Of a stretch of 64,000 bases of DNA, positions 24,542 to 35,275 are shown in pieces. A program made the translations under genes and the position numbers. Each line of letters starts with the position of its first letter. Positions within the stretch are counted from its first letter, which is position 1. The DNA comes from Aphelenchoides besseyi (Eukaryota > Nematoda > Chromadorea > Rhabditida > Aphelenchoididae). The DNA lies in NCBI GenBank assembly GCA_024699855.1, contig JAMPIQ010000001.1, positions 15,562,001 through 15,626,000 of the forward strand, written 5' to 3'. The notes beneath the pieces were generated by a model, which was not told the DNA's origin, did no database searches, and was given only the letters and a program-made list of their open reading frames with translations.

Positions 24542-26377
24542 TTATATAACATCGTATAAAATTTGTGGAAAATCTTGGGCGAATCGACGGCTATGCGGAT
24601 GCTGTTTTAATTGATTTCTGTTATTCTTCACGTATTTGAAGATTTCGTTTTTAAAACCATCCAAATGGTCGAGTTGATAAGCCAGCTTGAAAGAATCCAG
24701 AATATTCGTGGCATTCAAATTTTTGACGACTGACTGAGCACAAAGCTTCTAAAAGTTATCGTGTTGAACTCAAAAGCCAATCGAGTTCTAATAATATCTG
24801 GGTACGTCCAGTGCCTTTCCCCAAAATCACACACTTAAAAACCTCTCATTTTAGGGTAAATATTGCAGTTTATAAGGTATTTTATGACTATTTTAAGGGT
24901 ATTTTACATATAAAATATCTGACCCATACAAGTACTTTTCATTTTTTAAATCACACCAGTTGATTTTAGAAAGATTATTATTACTATTTGCATCATTTTG
25001 GCTGTGTTGATGAAATGACTTCTCCGACATACTATTTGTTGTATGCGCGAACTCTTCTATAAGGCCTCAACGGGCCCGAGGCAAAGGATCCCCTTTTTCT
25101 TCCCCACTACCCAAAGCTTCAGATTGGAAGATATTGGACGTACCCATATATTGTTATTGTTTTTACCGTCAAATCCACCACTTCGTAAAAGTCGGCCAAC
25201 GGCAACAATTGTAGTGCAATCGAATCCAAGTTATCGATTTTGTTTGAGTAGATAAAACGAAACAATCCTTCAACCACGTCAAAATCCGATCCATCAAATT
25301 CGATGGTCTCCATTTCAACTTTCTTGTTTGTTGAATAAGTGAACATCTTACGAAATACTTTCGATTGCGCCGAAATGATCGCTCGATTAACCTACACAAA
25401 AGAAACATTGATGTGTGCGGGTAAAGACAGCGTACCTTGAATGATTTGTCCTGAACGCGAACTTCAACATCCGCAAACAGCTCGTCGTTGAAGAGCGCCG
25501 AGATACGCTCAATGTAACGCTTCTCGTAGGCAACCGGTAGCCACGCACGTACTTTTCCACACATGTGGAGAGAAGGCTCAGAGAAAGTTCTAATCTCATT
25601 GAGATCGTACGGTTTTGCGCTTGTAAATCCACAGACATAAAAAATATGGAACTTGTCTAAGGATGTGAACGTTTAAATGAACATAAGGGACAATAACTTA
25701 CCAAATTTACGACTTCGAATTCCACAGTCGTTTTCGACCCAAAGCTCGTATTGGACGTGAATCTTTGTGTGTTCCCCAAACTCCACCACATTCAACGCCA
25801 TTTCTTTGTCCGGTTCACGGCTGACCGTAAACTTCGCTTTCTCCAATTGAGGCAACGTCAACGGATCGCTTGTCCAGAAGTCGTTTTGGTTGAATTGGTA
25901 GCGAAAATGAGTTTCTTCTGCGGCCGGAACCAAATGCACTTGTGTGATCGGAAATGAAAATTCGACATAAATGGAGATCGTCTTTTCGTCCTTGAACTTT
26001 TCAAACTTCTGACGTTTAAAGAAATCGGATATGATTGCGTACGTGTCGTGCTCGAATTCTTCGCAGGACCCAACTAAACACGCGATAAACCAGTAGGTTG
26101 AACATCAAAACTCACTTTTCACTTTGCTCTTACGCTTGGCTCCTTCCACCCACATTCCAATCCATGCCATTATTGGCATCCGTCGAGGATACATAAGAGA
26201 GAAATAAAGCGCAGGGTTTGGATTACGCTGAGGCCATAATTCCAAAGTAAATTTGATAGGATCATCCTCGGGAATGTGCATTTGAAAGAGTGGAGACGAC
26301 CAAAGATCTTCGCTTTGAGCATTCTTGAAACGCTGTGCAAAGTTCTCGATCGTGAACTTGGCCACTTGATTAGACAT
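24542..26377 (-). CDS. MATH-BTB domain protein
   Basis: Likely substrate adaptor of CUL3 ubiquitin ligases. ATG 26377 (MSNQVAKFTIENFAQRF) starts a MATH-type beta-sandwich (PIKFTLELWPQRNPNP, ALYFSLMYPRR). A second beta-rich part follows (FTVSREPDKEMALNVVEF, KIHVQYELWVENDCG). The BTB domain runs over 25169-25510 (ISALFNDELFADVEVRVQDK, RAIISAQSKVFRKMF, GLFRFIYSNKIDNLDS, LLPLADFYEVVDLT). The last exon (about 24544-24753) supplies the BTB end and a BACK-like helix set (KLCAQSVVKNLNATNILDSF, then AYQLDHLDGFKNEIFKYV) to the stop at 24542-24544. The last intron is about 415 bp, ten times the local norm, because it holds an inverted-repeat element. Confidence 0.9.
24793..25152. mobile_element. MITE-like element with terminal inverted repeats inside a BTB-gene intron
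   Basis: AATATCTGGGTACGTCCA at 24793-24810 mirrors TGGACGTACCCATATATT at 25135-25152; 11 bp (GGGTACGTCCA) match perfectly with one mismatch in the next seven. The 360-bp interior is AT-rich with no ORF and ends GGCAAAGGATCCCC near the right side, a partial mirror of GTGCCTTTCCCC on the left. No clear target-site duplication. Orientation and family unknown. Confidence 0.5.
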
Positions 26378-27064
26378 TGCGAACTAAAAGTTCTTTGTTT
26401 AAAAGTCCGGATCAACAACGAAAGACACGATCCCAACGATTCTTCCAAAAAGAACGAAAAAGCAAATTGTTTTGTTAGTAATATCGGAGGTAAACACGCC
26501 AACCGCCGATTGACGACGCCATTTGCCAATAGTCGCCATTTCAATTGCTTTGCATAGTCGAGCGCAACATAAACGGCAGCACACAAATTGAAAAGCGGTA
26601 ATTTCCAGGAAATGTACGATTTTAATACAACAAAGACATTTGTTTGAGTGTTAGAACAAAAAGTAAACGTTACATTGTCTAAGGGTTATTCCACAATGCT
26701 AACATTAATTGAACAACATGAAAAGAGCCATTTATAAAGATCATGCACTTATTCACTCGGATCTGTGGAATCACTCTAAAGTGCTAGTCGAATGCTCTTG
26801 ATTGTGCACTCGCGGCTAATGCCTGTTGGCGTATTTTCAAAGTTCAAACTCCTCAAACTTAAATTAATATACTTGTATTGACGAGTTAAACATAACAAAA
26901 CAGAAAAAAAGTATAAGATTAACAACACGTGAGATTACAAAAAAGGCAGAGCACATGAGATGATGATTAAGAGGTAACAATCAGTTAATCAAGAGCCGAT
27001 AACCGGCTGTTAGATATACAAAAGACAAGCGATCAATCTGTTGCTCCGAACTTCATTAAATGCT
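26378..27064. other. 0.7 kb intergenic region
   Basis: AT-rich, no coding frame of substance; includes the presumed promoter of the MATH-BTB gene. Nothing specific seen. Confidence 0.5.
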
Positions 27065-27665
27065 TTATGTTTGGAACAGATATTCACATAGTTTTGTTAT
27101 AGCATAGCAAATTGAATAACCCGTCAAAAAACCACATATACTACTAATGTATTGAAAAAGCGCTTTGCGCGTTGTGTAGGAGCCGTACAAATACACCCGG
27201 TCCATGTACGGAATATCGAACTTTGGAAAAAACCAACAGTAATCGCTGTCTAAATTTCCAGATCTTTTAGACGGAAATTGAAGATATGAATGTGAAGAAA
27301 GCAAAGAAAGAGCAACATCTTCGAAATTTCGGCTTTTTGCTCTACGTTGACGAACGGAAAACCAACTCAAATTGAGCAGTGAATCTGGACGACTGAAATG
27401 AATGGTATAAATCTTTTGTGATCACTCACTTAATAACAAAACGATGATAGCAATGTGCATGTTCGTAACTCGTCGATGCGTCGGTTTTCATTAACAAAAA
27501 GTTTTCATCAGAAGTCATAAGATCGCGAATGATGCCATTGAATTCAAATCGAATCTCTTGCCATTGAAGTGAGTCAAAATTGAAAGCATAATGGCGGGAT
27601 GCGGGTTGTAAATTATTGATAGACACTGTGACAGTGCGATCAATTAGCGCGAATCGTTTGCTTAT
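27065..27665 (-). CDS. Terminal exons of an unrecognised membrane protein
   Basis: Two minus-strand exons. The upstream one begins after a good acceptor (GTGCTTTAG, 27665) and reads SKRFALIDRTVTVSINNLQP and then ASRHYAFNFDSLQWQEIRF. After a ~40 bp intron near 27370-27430 the last exon reads RQRRAKSRNFEDVALSLLSS, then DYCWFFPKFDIPYMDRVYLYG and a hydrophobic C-terminal segment (ISSICGFLTGYSICYAI), ending CEYLFQT before the stop at 27065. There is no ATG in this block, so it needs upstream exons. The nearest candidate is the minus-strand block at 28662-29470, which would put the whole tandem-repeat region in one intron of about 1 kb. Beta-rich followed by one membrane helix; no family recognised. 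Confidence 0.45.
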
Positions 27666-27879
27666 CTAAAGCACAGAATTTATAACACCAGAAAGACTCG
27701 CGGCTTCGCTGCTCGCTTTCTTTACTTGTGTTTTGTGTGGGTTAAACTTGCGGCTTTGTCGCTTGCTTACTTGTAAACAATAACAAAAAATTCAACAATT
27801 AACTGGTGAAATGCACTGAAATCAAGAAATCAGAAACTTAACATTACATCGATCGTATCCCTGCGAATAGCTGTTTTGG

Positions 27880-28290
27880 ATACATGTATTAAATACCGTT
27901 GTAACGCTCATTAGTTGAGTTTTCTAGAATGCTAATATGCACCTGTCAAAACACGACAAAAAATGACAACAACTACCTCTCGATTCGCACTAAAACCGAC
28001 AAAATCCGTAATCTCACAGTATATTGATTCAAATATCTATCTTCGAGTTGCGTATTATATACTGTTGTAACGCTCATTAGATGAGCTTTCTGGATTGCTA
28101 ACACACATCTGTCAATCGATGACAAAAAGTTTAACAATTGGCTGCCGAAGTCCACTTAAGCCCAAATTTTAAGGCCCGCATTATATCGATCGTATCTTTG
28201 TGAGTAGTCATCCTCAAACTATGTACCATATACCATTGTAACGCTTTTTAATTGCGCTTTCTAGAATGCTAATATACATATTAGTAAAAC
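27880..28290. repeat. Degenerate tandem repeat with a ~166-171 bp period
   Basis: The landmark GTAACGCTCATTAG..GAGTTTTCTAGAATGCTAATA recurs at about 27901, 28067 and 28238, spaced 166 and 171 bp. Between landmarks the copies also share CATCGATCGTATC and a CTGTCAAnnnnTGACAAAAA block. Copies differ by substitutions and small indels. No coding frame crosses it. It lies between two minus-strand exon blocks that may belong to one gene. Confidence 0.65.
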
Positions 28291-28661
28291 ATCTTAACAA
28301 CCAAAATATGTGGACCCGCATTTGGAGCGAAAATGAACAGAAAATTTCTACCAAAGTTAATAACTCCATTGTAATTATTTTATATGCTGTCATATATTGC
28401 ATGTCGATGAGCCCCGCTGATGCGCACAACGCTATGTTCTTTCAAGGCAATCGGCTCAAGTTTCGATATGGTTTGATCAGAAAAATCGATTTCAGTGTTA
28501 ATTTCAAGTCAAAAATTTACTCAGTAAAAGTTCGTATCTTGCAAAACAAATGTCAAATACGTACTCTCCATACTCTAATCTATAAGTTGGAACACTTTGT
28601 TTTTGCTCAAAACCTCAAAAGCGTCACCCCATCACCATCACCATCATCATTGCCGATTATG

Positions 28662-29470
28662 TTAGGGGATAAGTTCTCTATTTATGTTTAGATTGTCGTT
28701 GAACACATCAGGAAACCCGTTAAGCGGCGTTCTAATCTCGACGTTTGTATCAATAGAGATTTGTGTAAGTTGGTTGCAGTTGTTATCGCTGAATCCATAG
28801 ATATTTTCATAACTGACGCCCACAATTTGAAATTGTTGGGGTAAAGAGACTTCATACGTCCATTCCAATTCGTCATCAATATTCAGTTTGAAGGCTTTAA
28901 AAGACATTCTGTCGTCGTTGGGATCCTTAACTAAAAAGCCAAATTCTGTTCGTTCTTTGTTCGCTACAAAAATTTGATAGAAGTACTTGTTGAGGACAGT
29001 TGGATCGGCAACTAACAAACTGCGGACTGTTGCCGTCGATTCGTTGTAGTCAATCTTCACATTTGCCACCTATAATGGATCAGTAACTCTTCGATTTCTG
29101 TCAAAGTCTTGCATAAACAAAATCAATGTGTTCAAGTTAACAAAATAGGCCCGCACAATACAATATTCTTTGGTTGTGTCGGTCGACGTTTGTTCCAGTA
29201 GCATCGACCAGTCAATCGTGAATGTACTAAAAAACTACTATGTTGAACATTAAAGTTGGAACTTACGTTTCTTTCATGAAACAAATCCACGATATAAAGG
29301 CAGCATTTTGTCGTCTGTCTAGACGAATAAGGTAAATTTGATCCGATAAGAAAGCGTCCATCGTATGTGTGCGTAGGATACGAATAGTAACTTGTCGATA
29401 TATTGTAAGGTGTACTGCAAGAATACAGTGGTTTCAAACCTGTTTCCATTTCCATCAGTCTATCTCCCAA
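28662..29470 (-). CDS. Unrecognised protein, upstream exon block
   Basis: Two or three minus-strand exons. The first contains LKPLYSCSTPYNISTSYYSY, DGRFLIGSNLPYSSRQTTK and CCLYIVDLFHERN. A middle exon (about 29075-29228) reads FTIDWSMLLEQTSTDTTKEY. The main exon (28662-29069) reads VRSLLVADPTVLNKYFYQIF, FGFLVKDPNDDRMSFKAFKL and YENIYGFSDNNCNQLTQI. The open frame extends upstream of 29470 without an ATG before a stop; MEMETG near 29455 is a possible start. The pattern of short beta strands suggests a beta-propeller-like ectodomain, which is inference. It may be continuous with the exons at 27065-27665. Stop at 28662-28664 if it is not spliced on. Confidence 0.45.
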
Positions 29471-30367
29471 ATGAACAATGAAAACTGCAATGGGACGCTT
29501 GACTGATCGCTTTATAGATCGAAGTTCGCGCGCTTTTAGCCGTCAGTCCACATGCCTCGTAGTCAACTCGCCTTTCAACACAAGGATAACAGCAGTCGAT
29601 TGTTTTGAACATTATTTCGTTAAGTATAGCGGTTCACTTGGAACTGTAAGTTTGAAGTCGATTAGTTGAAGTTAATCGCTTTTTTGATAATCTCGAGAGA
29701 ATACGCAACGGCTAACAACCATATACTCTTCGACTCCAAAGTCTCAGTTCACAAATCTAATGGGCAATAGCATATCAAATTCTCGGCTTTTCGACGCGAA
29801 ATTAGTGAAGAAGTTTTGTTGGTCATTTTTGCATTAACAGCGCCGAAAATCTTGAAGCTTTATCTATTGCGGTTTCGATAGAAAGCCGGAATTGAAATCT
29901 GAAATCGTTGACTTTTTTAGTGGTAAGTTTATCAGACTTTTCAACAGTTAATCAACAGTTTTTTTTGAATTTCGAAGCTGTTCGTCGGCTCCAACATTAT
30001 GAACGATGCAACGGTCATGCAGTTGATAACCGAAATGTCCAAACAACTCGACAGATATTATATTTAGCATAGGAATAACAACGTTCGCATCAATCGTTTA
30101 TCATGTTTGAGTCAACGAGTTTCCAAACCGCAGCCAACCATCGAAGTGATTTTCGATTTGTAGACCATGAATGTCGTTTCGATTACTAAGATTCTGGCGA
30201 TGCTTAAAAACTTCACGTTGATCAAAAGTCTCAAGAACGATGCATCAACAAAATTCGGCTTTCGCAAGGGCTAAACCACAATCATTTTTACGTTCGGTAG
30301 CTCGAAGTTTTTTTAATTTGTTTTTATTCTTAAACTTTTTATTTCAATAAAAACATTGTCATTCCAA
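29471..30367. other. 0.9 kb region holding a gene remnant and the 3' end of the paraoxonase gene
   Basis: Apart from the remnant listed at 29830-30275 no feature is supported. AATAAA on the plus strand lies near 30347, which fits that remnant having been a plus-strand gene. Confidence 0.45.
29830..30275 (+). pseudogene. Fragmentary plus-strand gene remnant
   Basis: Coding-looking pieces in different frames lie in order: NSAENLEALSIAVSIESRN then a stop, ELKSEIVDFF then a GTAAGT-type donor, MNDATVMQLITEMSKQLDRY then a stop, RLSCLSQRVSKPQPTIEVIF then a stop, and MNVVSITKILAMLKNFTLIK to a TAA near 30274. The rhythm of hydrophobic residues recalls nematode F-box/leucine-rich families, but no motif is decisive. 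Repeated stops and frame changes indicate a decayed gene. Confidence 0.35.
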
Positions 30368-31875
30368 TCATACGGAAGTCAAACCACAACGCAACAATCC
30401 GCTTTTCGAGTTTCCAATTCCGATTTGTTTGTCGGGCAATCGAATTGCAACAGTCGCTCCAGAGATCGTCGCTCCATCGTTCACGTAGAGTTGGGTTGCA
30501 CGCCTAAATACGGATGAGTAATTGGGCCAAATTCACTAACCAGTCTCCTTTCTTTACGCGTCGAAATCGGAGAACTTGAGAAGGAGCATAGTATACCTCC
30601 GAATTCGATTCGTAAAGCAAATGGCGAAGTTTAAGCGGATGAGCAGCAACAACCAGTGATTTCATTTGTGGTTCGAGAACAAAGAAATGCGGTGCAGAAT
30701 GAACAGTGATCTCCTAAAGACTCGAATGTCTTGATACTCATGTTCCTTTTACCTCAACTTTAAGTAAACGCTCATCGTCGTTATTTTGCTGCCGAAAAAC
30801 GTCGATTCTATCGGCACTCATCATGGAAATAAAAATCAAACGGCGACTTGGATCGTACGCTAAACCCGTGGGTGTTGGCAATTCACTCAACAACGATTTG
30901 ACTTTCTGACCATCGAAGTAAACCAATGAGCCGCCGGTTAGTCGATGGCAGACGAATTCGGCTAACTGAAACGGATATCGACGCGATCTAAACGCATTTG
31001 TTGCGTAGAAACGATCACCACGACCCAAAAGCTGAACATCTCGCAACGAAGTAAACAACGCACTTTGGATTGGCCGTCGAATTCGTTTCAAATAACGCGG
31101 TTGAGTTGAATCAATTTGCAACAACTCGATTGTGTCTGCTCTTGACTGTAGATTGACAACCGCAAAGATACCACCGCGTTTTGGATCAAAATAATAAGAA
31201 AGACCATAGGGGTTGAAAGCAGTTGGTTTTTTAGTGCTTGATCGCAATTCCAAACGAAAAGTTTCATGCCCATCAATTCGCCACATAACCAAAGCTCCGT
31301 TGGTTGCATTCGTTACGTTGTTCAAGTTGGTTCCCTTAAAAGTTGAATGTACTTTAACCTTACATTTCACTTACTGATGTCATTATGACCGTTCGATTGT
31401 CCATCCACGCAACGTCCGAAGCTCCAAATTCGACACCCGGCAGAAACGAACACTCACCAGAAACATGATTGTAAACCCGTTTATTTAGGTCTAGAAATAA
31501 CCTACAAAAGAACTGATTAGTGAATGAATTGGAGTCTTACATAAAATTGATTAGACTGTAGAGAGTAATAGCGAAGACTGGAACAGTAACAGACGGTAAA
31601 ATCCAACGGACATTCCGTCGAAACCACGATCCAAATTCGATGTCAAAAGTTGGCAAAGTTTTCTTATCGAAGACCACTTTCTTGGCTGTTAGTTTAATTG
31701 TCTGCTCAATACGATCATCTTCTTCACGTGAAACAGACGGATAGTCGATGTCGTACAAAGGAGTTGAGGAAATGTCAGACGTTGTTAGATGAGATGAAGG
31801 CGTTGGATCAAAATCGGAGATCTTTCTCGGGACTTTCGATTTCGTTGTTTGAGGGGCTCGTTTTCTAATTGACAT
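30368..31875 (-). CDS. Paraoxonase-like membrane protein (MEC-6/POML type)
   Basis: Paraoxonase-fold six-bladed beta-propeller anchored by an N-terminal helix. Nematode members (MEC-6, POML-1) act in the ER as chaperones for DEG/ENaC channels. ATG 31875 starts a ~90-residue cytosolic segment (SIRKRAPQTTKSKVPRK, acidic middle), then a membrane helix (WILPSVTVPVFAITLYSLI). The propeller begins GECSFLPGVEFGASDVAWM, where the Glu/Asp pair matches the paraoxonase calcium site region. It continues FNPYGLSYYFDPKRGGIFAV, VQLLGRGDRFYATNAF, LPTPTGLAYDPSRRLIFIS and IDVFRQQ. The last part reads APHFFVLEPQMKSLVVAAHP and TISGATVAIRLPDKQI, ending GLLRCGLTSV (TGA 30368-30370). About five exons. Divergent from MECR across 438 bp. 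Assignment to the paraoxonase family is firm; MEC-6 versus POML is not resolved. Confidence 0.88.
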
Positions 31876-32313
31876 TTCTAAACGTTCATAAGATGTAAAA
31901 AGCTTATAAATTTCGAATTCGCGACCTTCTCAACAGCCTTCAAAGCTCATAGGGTGTCTTGTCTTCGTGGCACGCGCAAACCGTTTTCCGGACTCTTTCC
32001 TTTCAGACCGAAACGTTTCGGCATATGAGTCCCGGTTGTCTCGACATGCCGCCATTTCGTTGTCCCGGTTGTTCTTCGGCTCACATGGAGATGACCGAAA
32101 GGCGGCAATTTTGATTGGGTTATGAATTTCGAATTGACATTCAAATGAGTTTTCGAAGCCACAGGAACACAAATAGAACTTCAAGTTTCGAGATTAGAAC
32201 TGAAACGTTGATTGACGGTTAATTGGTTCATTGAAATCAAAATCAATGGAGAAAAAGTTTGCATTTTCTGTAGAGTTTGGTTGTTAACAACCAAGTGCTT
32301 GTATGATTCAAAA
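31876..32313. promoter_or_regulatory. Divergent promoter region of the paraoxonase and MECR genes
   Basis: 438 bp between two start codons on opposite strands. TTTATAAG on the minus strand (rc of about 31903-31910) lies near 30 bp upstream of the paraoxonase ATG and is TATA-like. Short antisense frames at 31930-32184 are not convincing as genes. Confidence 0.3.
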
Positions 32314-33530
32314 ATGTCGTTATTATTTCGATCAAACCCATTGGTTTGTCGTCTTCAATTTGTTCGCCGTCTTTCTGCTCAACAACTCGTTTATGAAGAG
32401 CGTGGAGATCCTGCAAAAATTTTACGATTAGAAGCCCGTGAGTTGAAAGACGATCCGGGAGCCGACGAGGTTTTGGTCAAATGGCGTGCTGCTCCGGTGA
32501 ATCCGGCCGATATCAATCAGCTTCAAGGTGTGTACCCAGTGAAACCCGAACTACCGGCTGTTGGTGGAAACGAAGGTTGTGGTTGGGTTCAAAAAGTGAG
32601 TTCAAGTTGTTTTTAAGTTTTGATTGAACTTACAGATCGGTTCGAATGTTTCGAATGTTCGTGAAGGCGATTTGGTGATTCCCGCACGTTCCGGTTTGGG
32701 TACATGGAGAACGCACGGTATGCACAAATCCGCTGAGATCTTTCCGTTGGATTCACAACTCGATCGGACGATTGCTGCGATGTTTCAAGTCAATCCACCA
32801 ACCGCCTATCGAATGCTTCACGACTTTGTGGAACTGAAAGGCGGCGATACTGTGGTACAGAACGGCGCTAACTCGGCAGTTGGTCGCTATGTTATTCAGG
32901 TATGTTTTCAGTTAAGATGATAACAATACAATAAGTCAGATTGCCAAAATTCTCAACCTTAATCTTATCAACGTTGTTCGAGATCGACCGGAAATCGGCA
33001 AATTAAAAGAGGAACTGAAAGGATTGGGAGCCACAACTGTTTATACCGAAGAAGAAGTGAGTTTACATGCTTATTATGTTCATGTCCTTGGAATTTAGTT
33101 TGCAAAATCACTACGGGAATTCACAAACGTGCGTCTTGCTTTGAATTGTGTTGGCGGTCGAAGCAGCTTGAACGTTGCCAGAACGTTGGGACGAGGCGGT
33201 TGTATGGTTACTTACGGTGAGCTTTTGAATATAAACGAGAAATTAGTTCCAACAACTTCAGGTGGAATGTCCAAGCAGGCAGTTCAATGTCCAACTGGTC
33301 CATTGATTTTCAAGAATATCAGTTTGCGTGGCTTTTGGATGAGTCAATGGTACGACGACGGACATTTGGATGAACGAAAACGAATGTACTCGCGATTAGC
33401 CGAATGGTTCAAGAACGGAGAGTTGAAATCGACAACAACAAACGAGTATCAACTCAAAGACTACGAGCAAGTGGTTGGAAAAGCGTTAGAAACAGCAAAC
33501 ATTAAACAGATGTTTGTGATGAGTGATTAG
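32314..33530 (+). CDS. MECR: Mitochondrial trans-2-enoyl-CoA/ACP reductase
   Basis: NADPH-dependent last step of mitochondrial type II fatty-acid synthesis, needed for lipoic acid. MDR-superfamily enzyme. ATG 32314 gives a short targeting-type leader ([20 protein letters not shown]). Conserved blocks follow: [81 protein letters not shown], the cofactor loop [20 protein letters not shown] and [15 protein letters not shown], then LALNCVGG and [11 protein letters not shown]. The Tyr in VYP corresponds to the active-site tyrosine of human MECR (QGNYGF). Four introns of 40-50 bp. TAG ends at 33530 with AATAAA at about 33553. The OVCA2-like gene ends 53 bp further on the other strand. Confidence 0.96.
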
Positions 33531-33583
33531 ATTGTCTGTTTATTAGGTTCTCAATAAACATATTTATAAATGGGCGTCCAAAT

Positions 33584-34444
33584 TCACAGCTCAGTCATTC
33601 GTTTGAAGAATTCGGAGAAATCGAGTTTGCAAAGCTTCAATGGCGGTATGCAATGACCGCAGTCGTAGTGATGAACCACAGCTGATGGATTAGCAAAAAC
33701 GGTTGTTAGCTCTTCGCTTAGTTCATTTGGTATCACCTGAACATTGAGTTTACATTTCTGTCTCACAAATGACTCACCTGATCGTTTTTGTTAATGCAAT
33801 GAAAAGTGTGAATTCCGTTTATACTCTCAGAATTGATCTCTGGCGAAGCATTTCGGGCAACAAAACCACAACAGAAAACCACGAATTTTAGTGAAGGAAC
33901 TGAAAAAAATTCAAATTGAATGCTTGGAGATATAACCTACGATACTTCTGATGTAACAACGCGTGTGAGAACGCGGCTCCTTGACTGAAAGATAACAGTC
34001 CGTCGAATGGACCCTGAGCTTAGTTGATCGAATTGGATTGCTGTTACTTACGTTTTTGTTCACGAATTCACGTACAAACTGAGCACTTTGCTCGAAAGTC
34101 CCGTTGAAAAACTTGGTATCCAGATTCCGAATGTACTTGTTTTCGGGAGTCGTTGTGAACCATGTTTGTCGTTCTTCTACTGCCGTCTCTGATGTTGATT
34201 CTCCTTCTTGAATCGGAGAGTCGATGAAAACTGAAAAACCGAACAGTCGGATTGATTTGATTTCTAAGATACCGAACTCGGCAACCGACTGGAAAGCTTT
34301 TCGAAATGCTCCAGTTTTCTCTCGAAAACGAGCCGAATTCTGATGATGTCCGTGCAAGCAAAGAATCTGCAAACGCACTATCAAACCGACTAACATTCTC
34401 AATTAACTAACTCGAAGTTTACGTTTCAACACTTCTGACGACAT
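33584..34444 (-). CDS. OVCA2: OVCA2-like serine hydrolase (FSH family)
   Basis: Alpha/beta-hydrolase of the FSH1/OVCA2 family; human OVCA2 hydrolyses long-chain alkyl esters. ATG 34444 (MSSEVLKRKLR) then, after a 45-bp intron with donor GTTAGT, ILCLHGHHQNSARFREKTGA, the family's opening HG motif. VFIDSP and the long loop TWFTTTPENKYI follow. The nucleophile elbow is LSFSQGAAFSHAL near 33970. The C-terminal part has the partner Asp region (HCINKNDQVIPNELSEEL) and the catalytic His (HYDCGHCIPPL). The stop is at 33584-33586. About five exons. Same strand as eL37, whose stop is 178 bp upstream. Confidence 0.92.
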
Positions 34445-34622
34445 CGAGATCTAAACCTGAGGATTTGAGCGGTATCCACAGCTTCTGAGCGACCAGTTAA
34501 GGTTCACAGTAAGTAAGTTTAAGATCAACGCACCGAGGTTATCAAACGATTTTTATTTTAACATAAACACTTAACAACATTTCGAAAACGACGACAACAA
34601 GACTTTCGATGGTGCTGTGAAC

Positions 34623-34935
34623 TTAAGTCGAGGTCTTCTTCGGTTTTGGTGCGCCTTCACGGAAACCGTTGCTGAAAAGTCGGAGATCAAAATTCCAATC
34701 AATGAACTCACCGGAAACGACGTTGAACGTCTTTCAAATGGCGACAACGACCGGTGCCGGTGGTATGACGGCGAATCGACTTGACGGACCATTGATACGA
34801 GCGCTTACGAGCGGCTGGGAAACCGCACGATGAGCACGTATGTTTTTGAATATGATACGATGAGCGTCCGCAACGACGGCACAGAGTGTGCGTCTTGTTA
34901 TGGCGCTTACCAAACGACGAGGTACCCTTGGTCAT
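34623..34935 (-). CDS. RPL37: 60S ribosomal protein eL37
   Basis: Small zinc-binding protein of the large ribosomal subunit. ATG 34935: [20 protein letters not shown]. The zinc ribbon has two Cys pairs ([11 protein letters not shown] and [12 protein letters not shown]). Then come [19 protein letters not shown] and, after one ~40-bp intron at about 34673-34712, [14 protein letters not shown] before the TAA at 34623-34625. Length (~90 residues) matches the family. The upstream 340 bp to PIG-S contain a plausible 5'UTR; a long antisense-free minus-strand frame there (34932-35183) has no conserved content. Confidence 0.97.
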
Positions 34936-35275
34936 TGTTGGCTACACTGAAACAAAGAACAGAAATCACAGCTAAAGTCAAGAGCACGAATTAAGGAAAA
35001 GTTCGTCTTGACAATTTTGGTCGTTGCGTTAGATCCAATTGTCGTTAAAAACATAACGAATTGAAAGATGAAGCGCGAATTAAAAAAAGAAACAGAACCT
35101 TCAGGGACACGAAAATTCCCACAGCTTTCCGACTCGTCGAGTAGGCGAACGAAAAACGAGCAATCAGTCTGCTGGGGACCCACAAGATCGCTTGGCTTTC
35201 TGCTATGACTGAGAGTTTTTCCTTTGAGAGAAATGTTTTCGGTTTTTATTTACATCTTATATCTAACAACAACAA

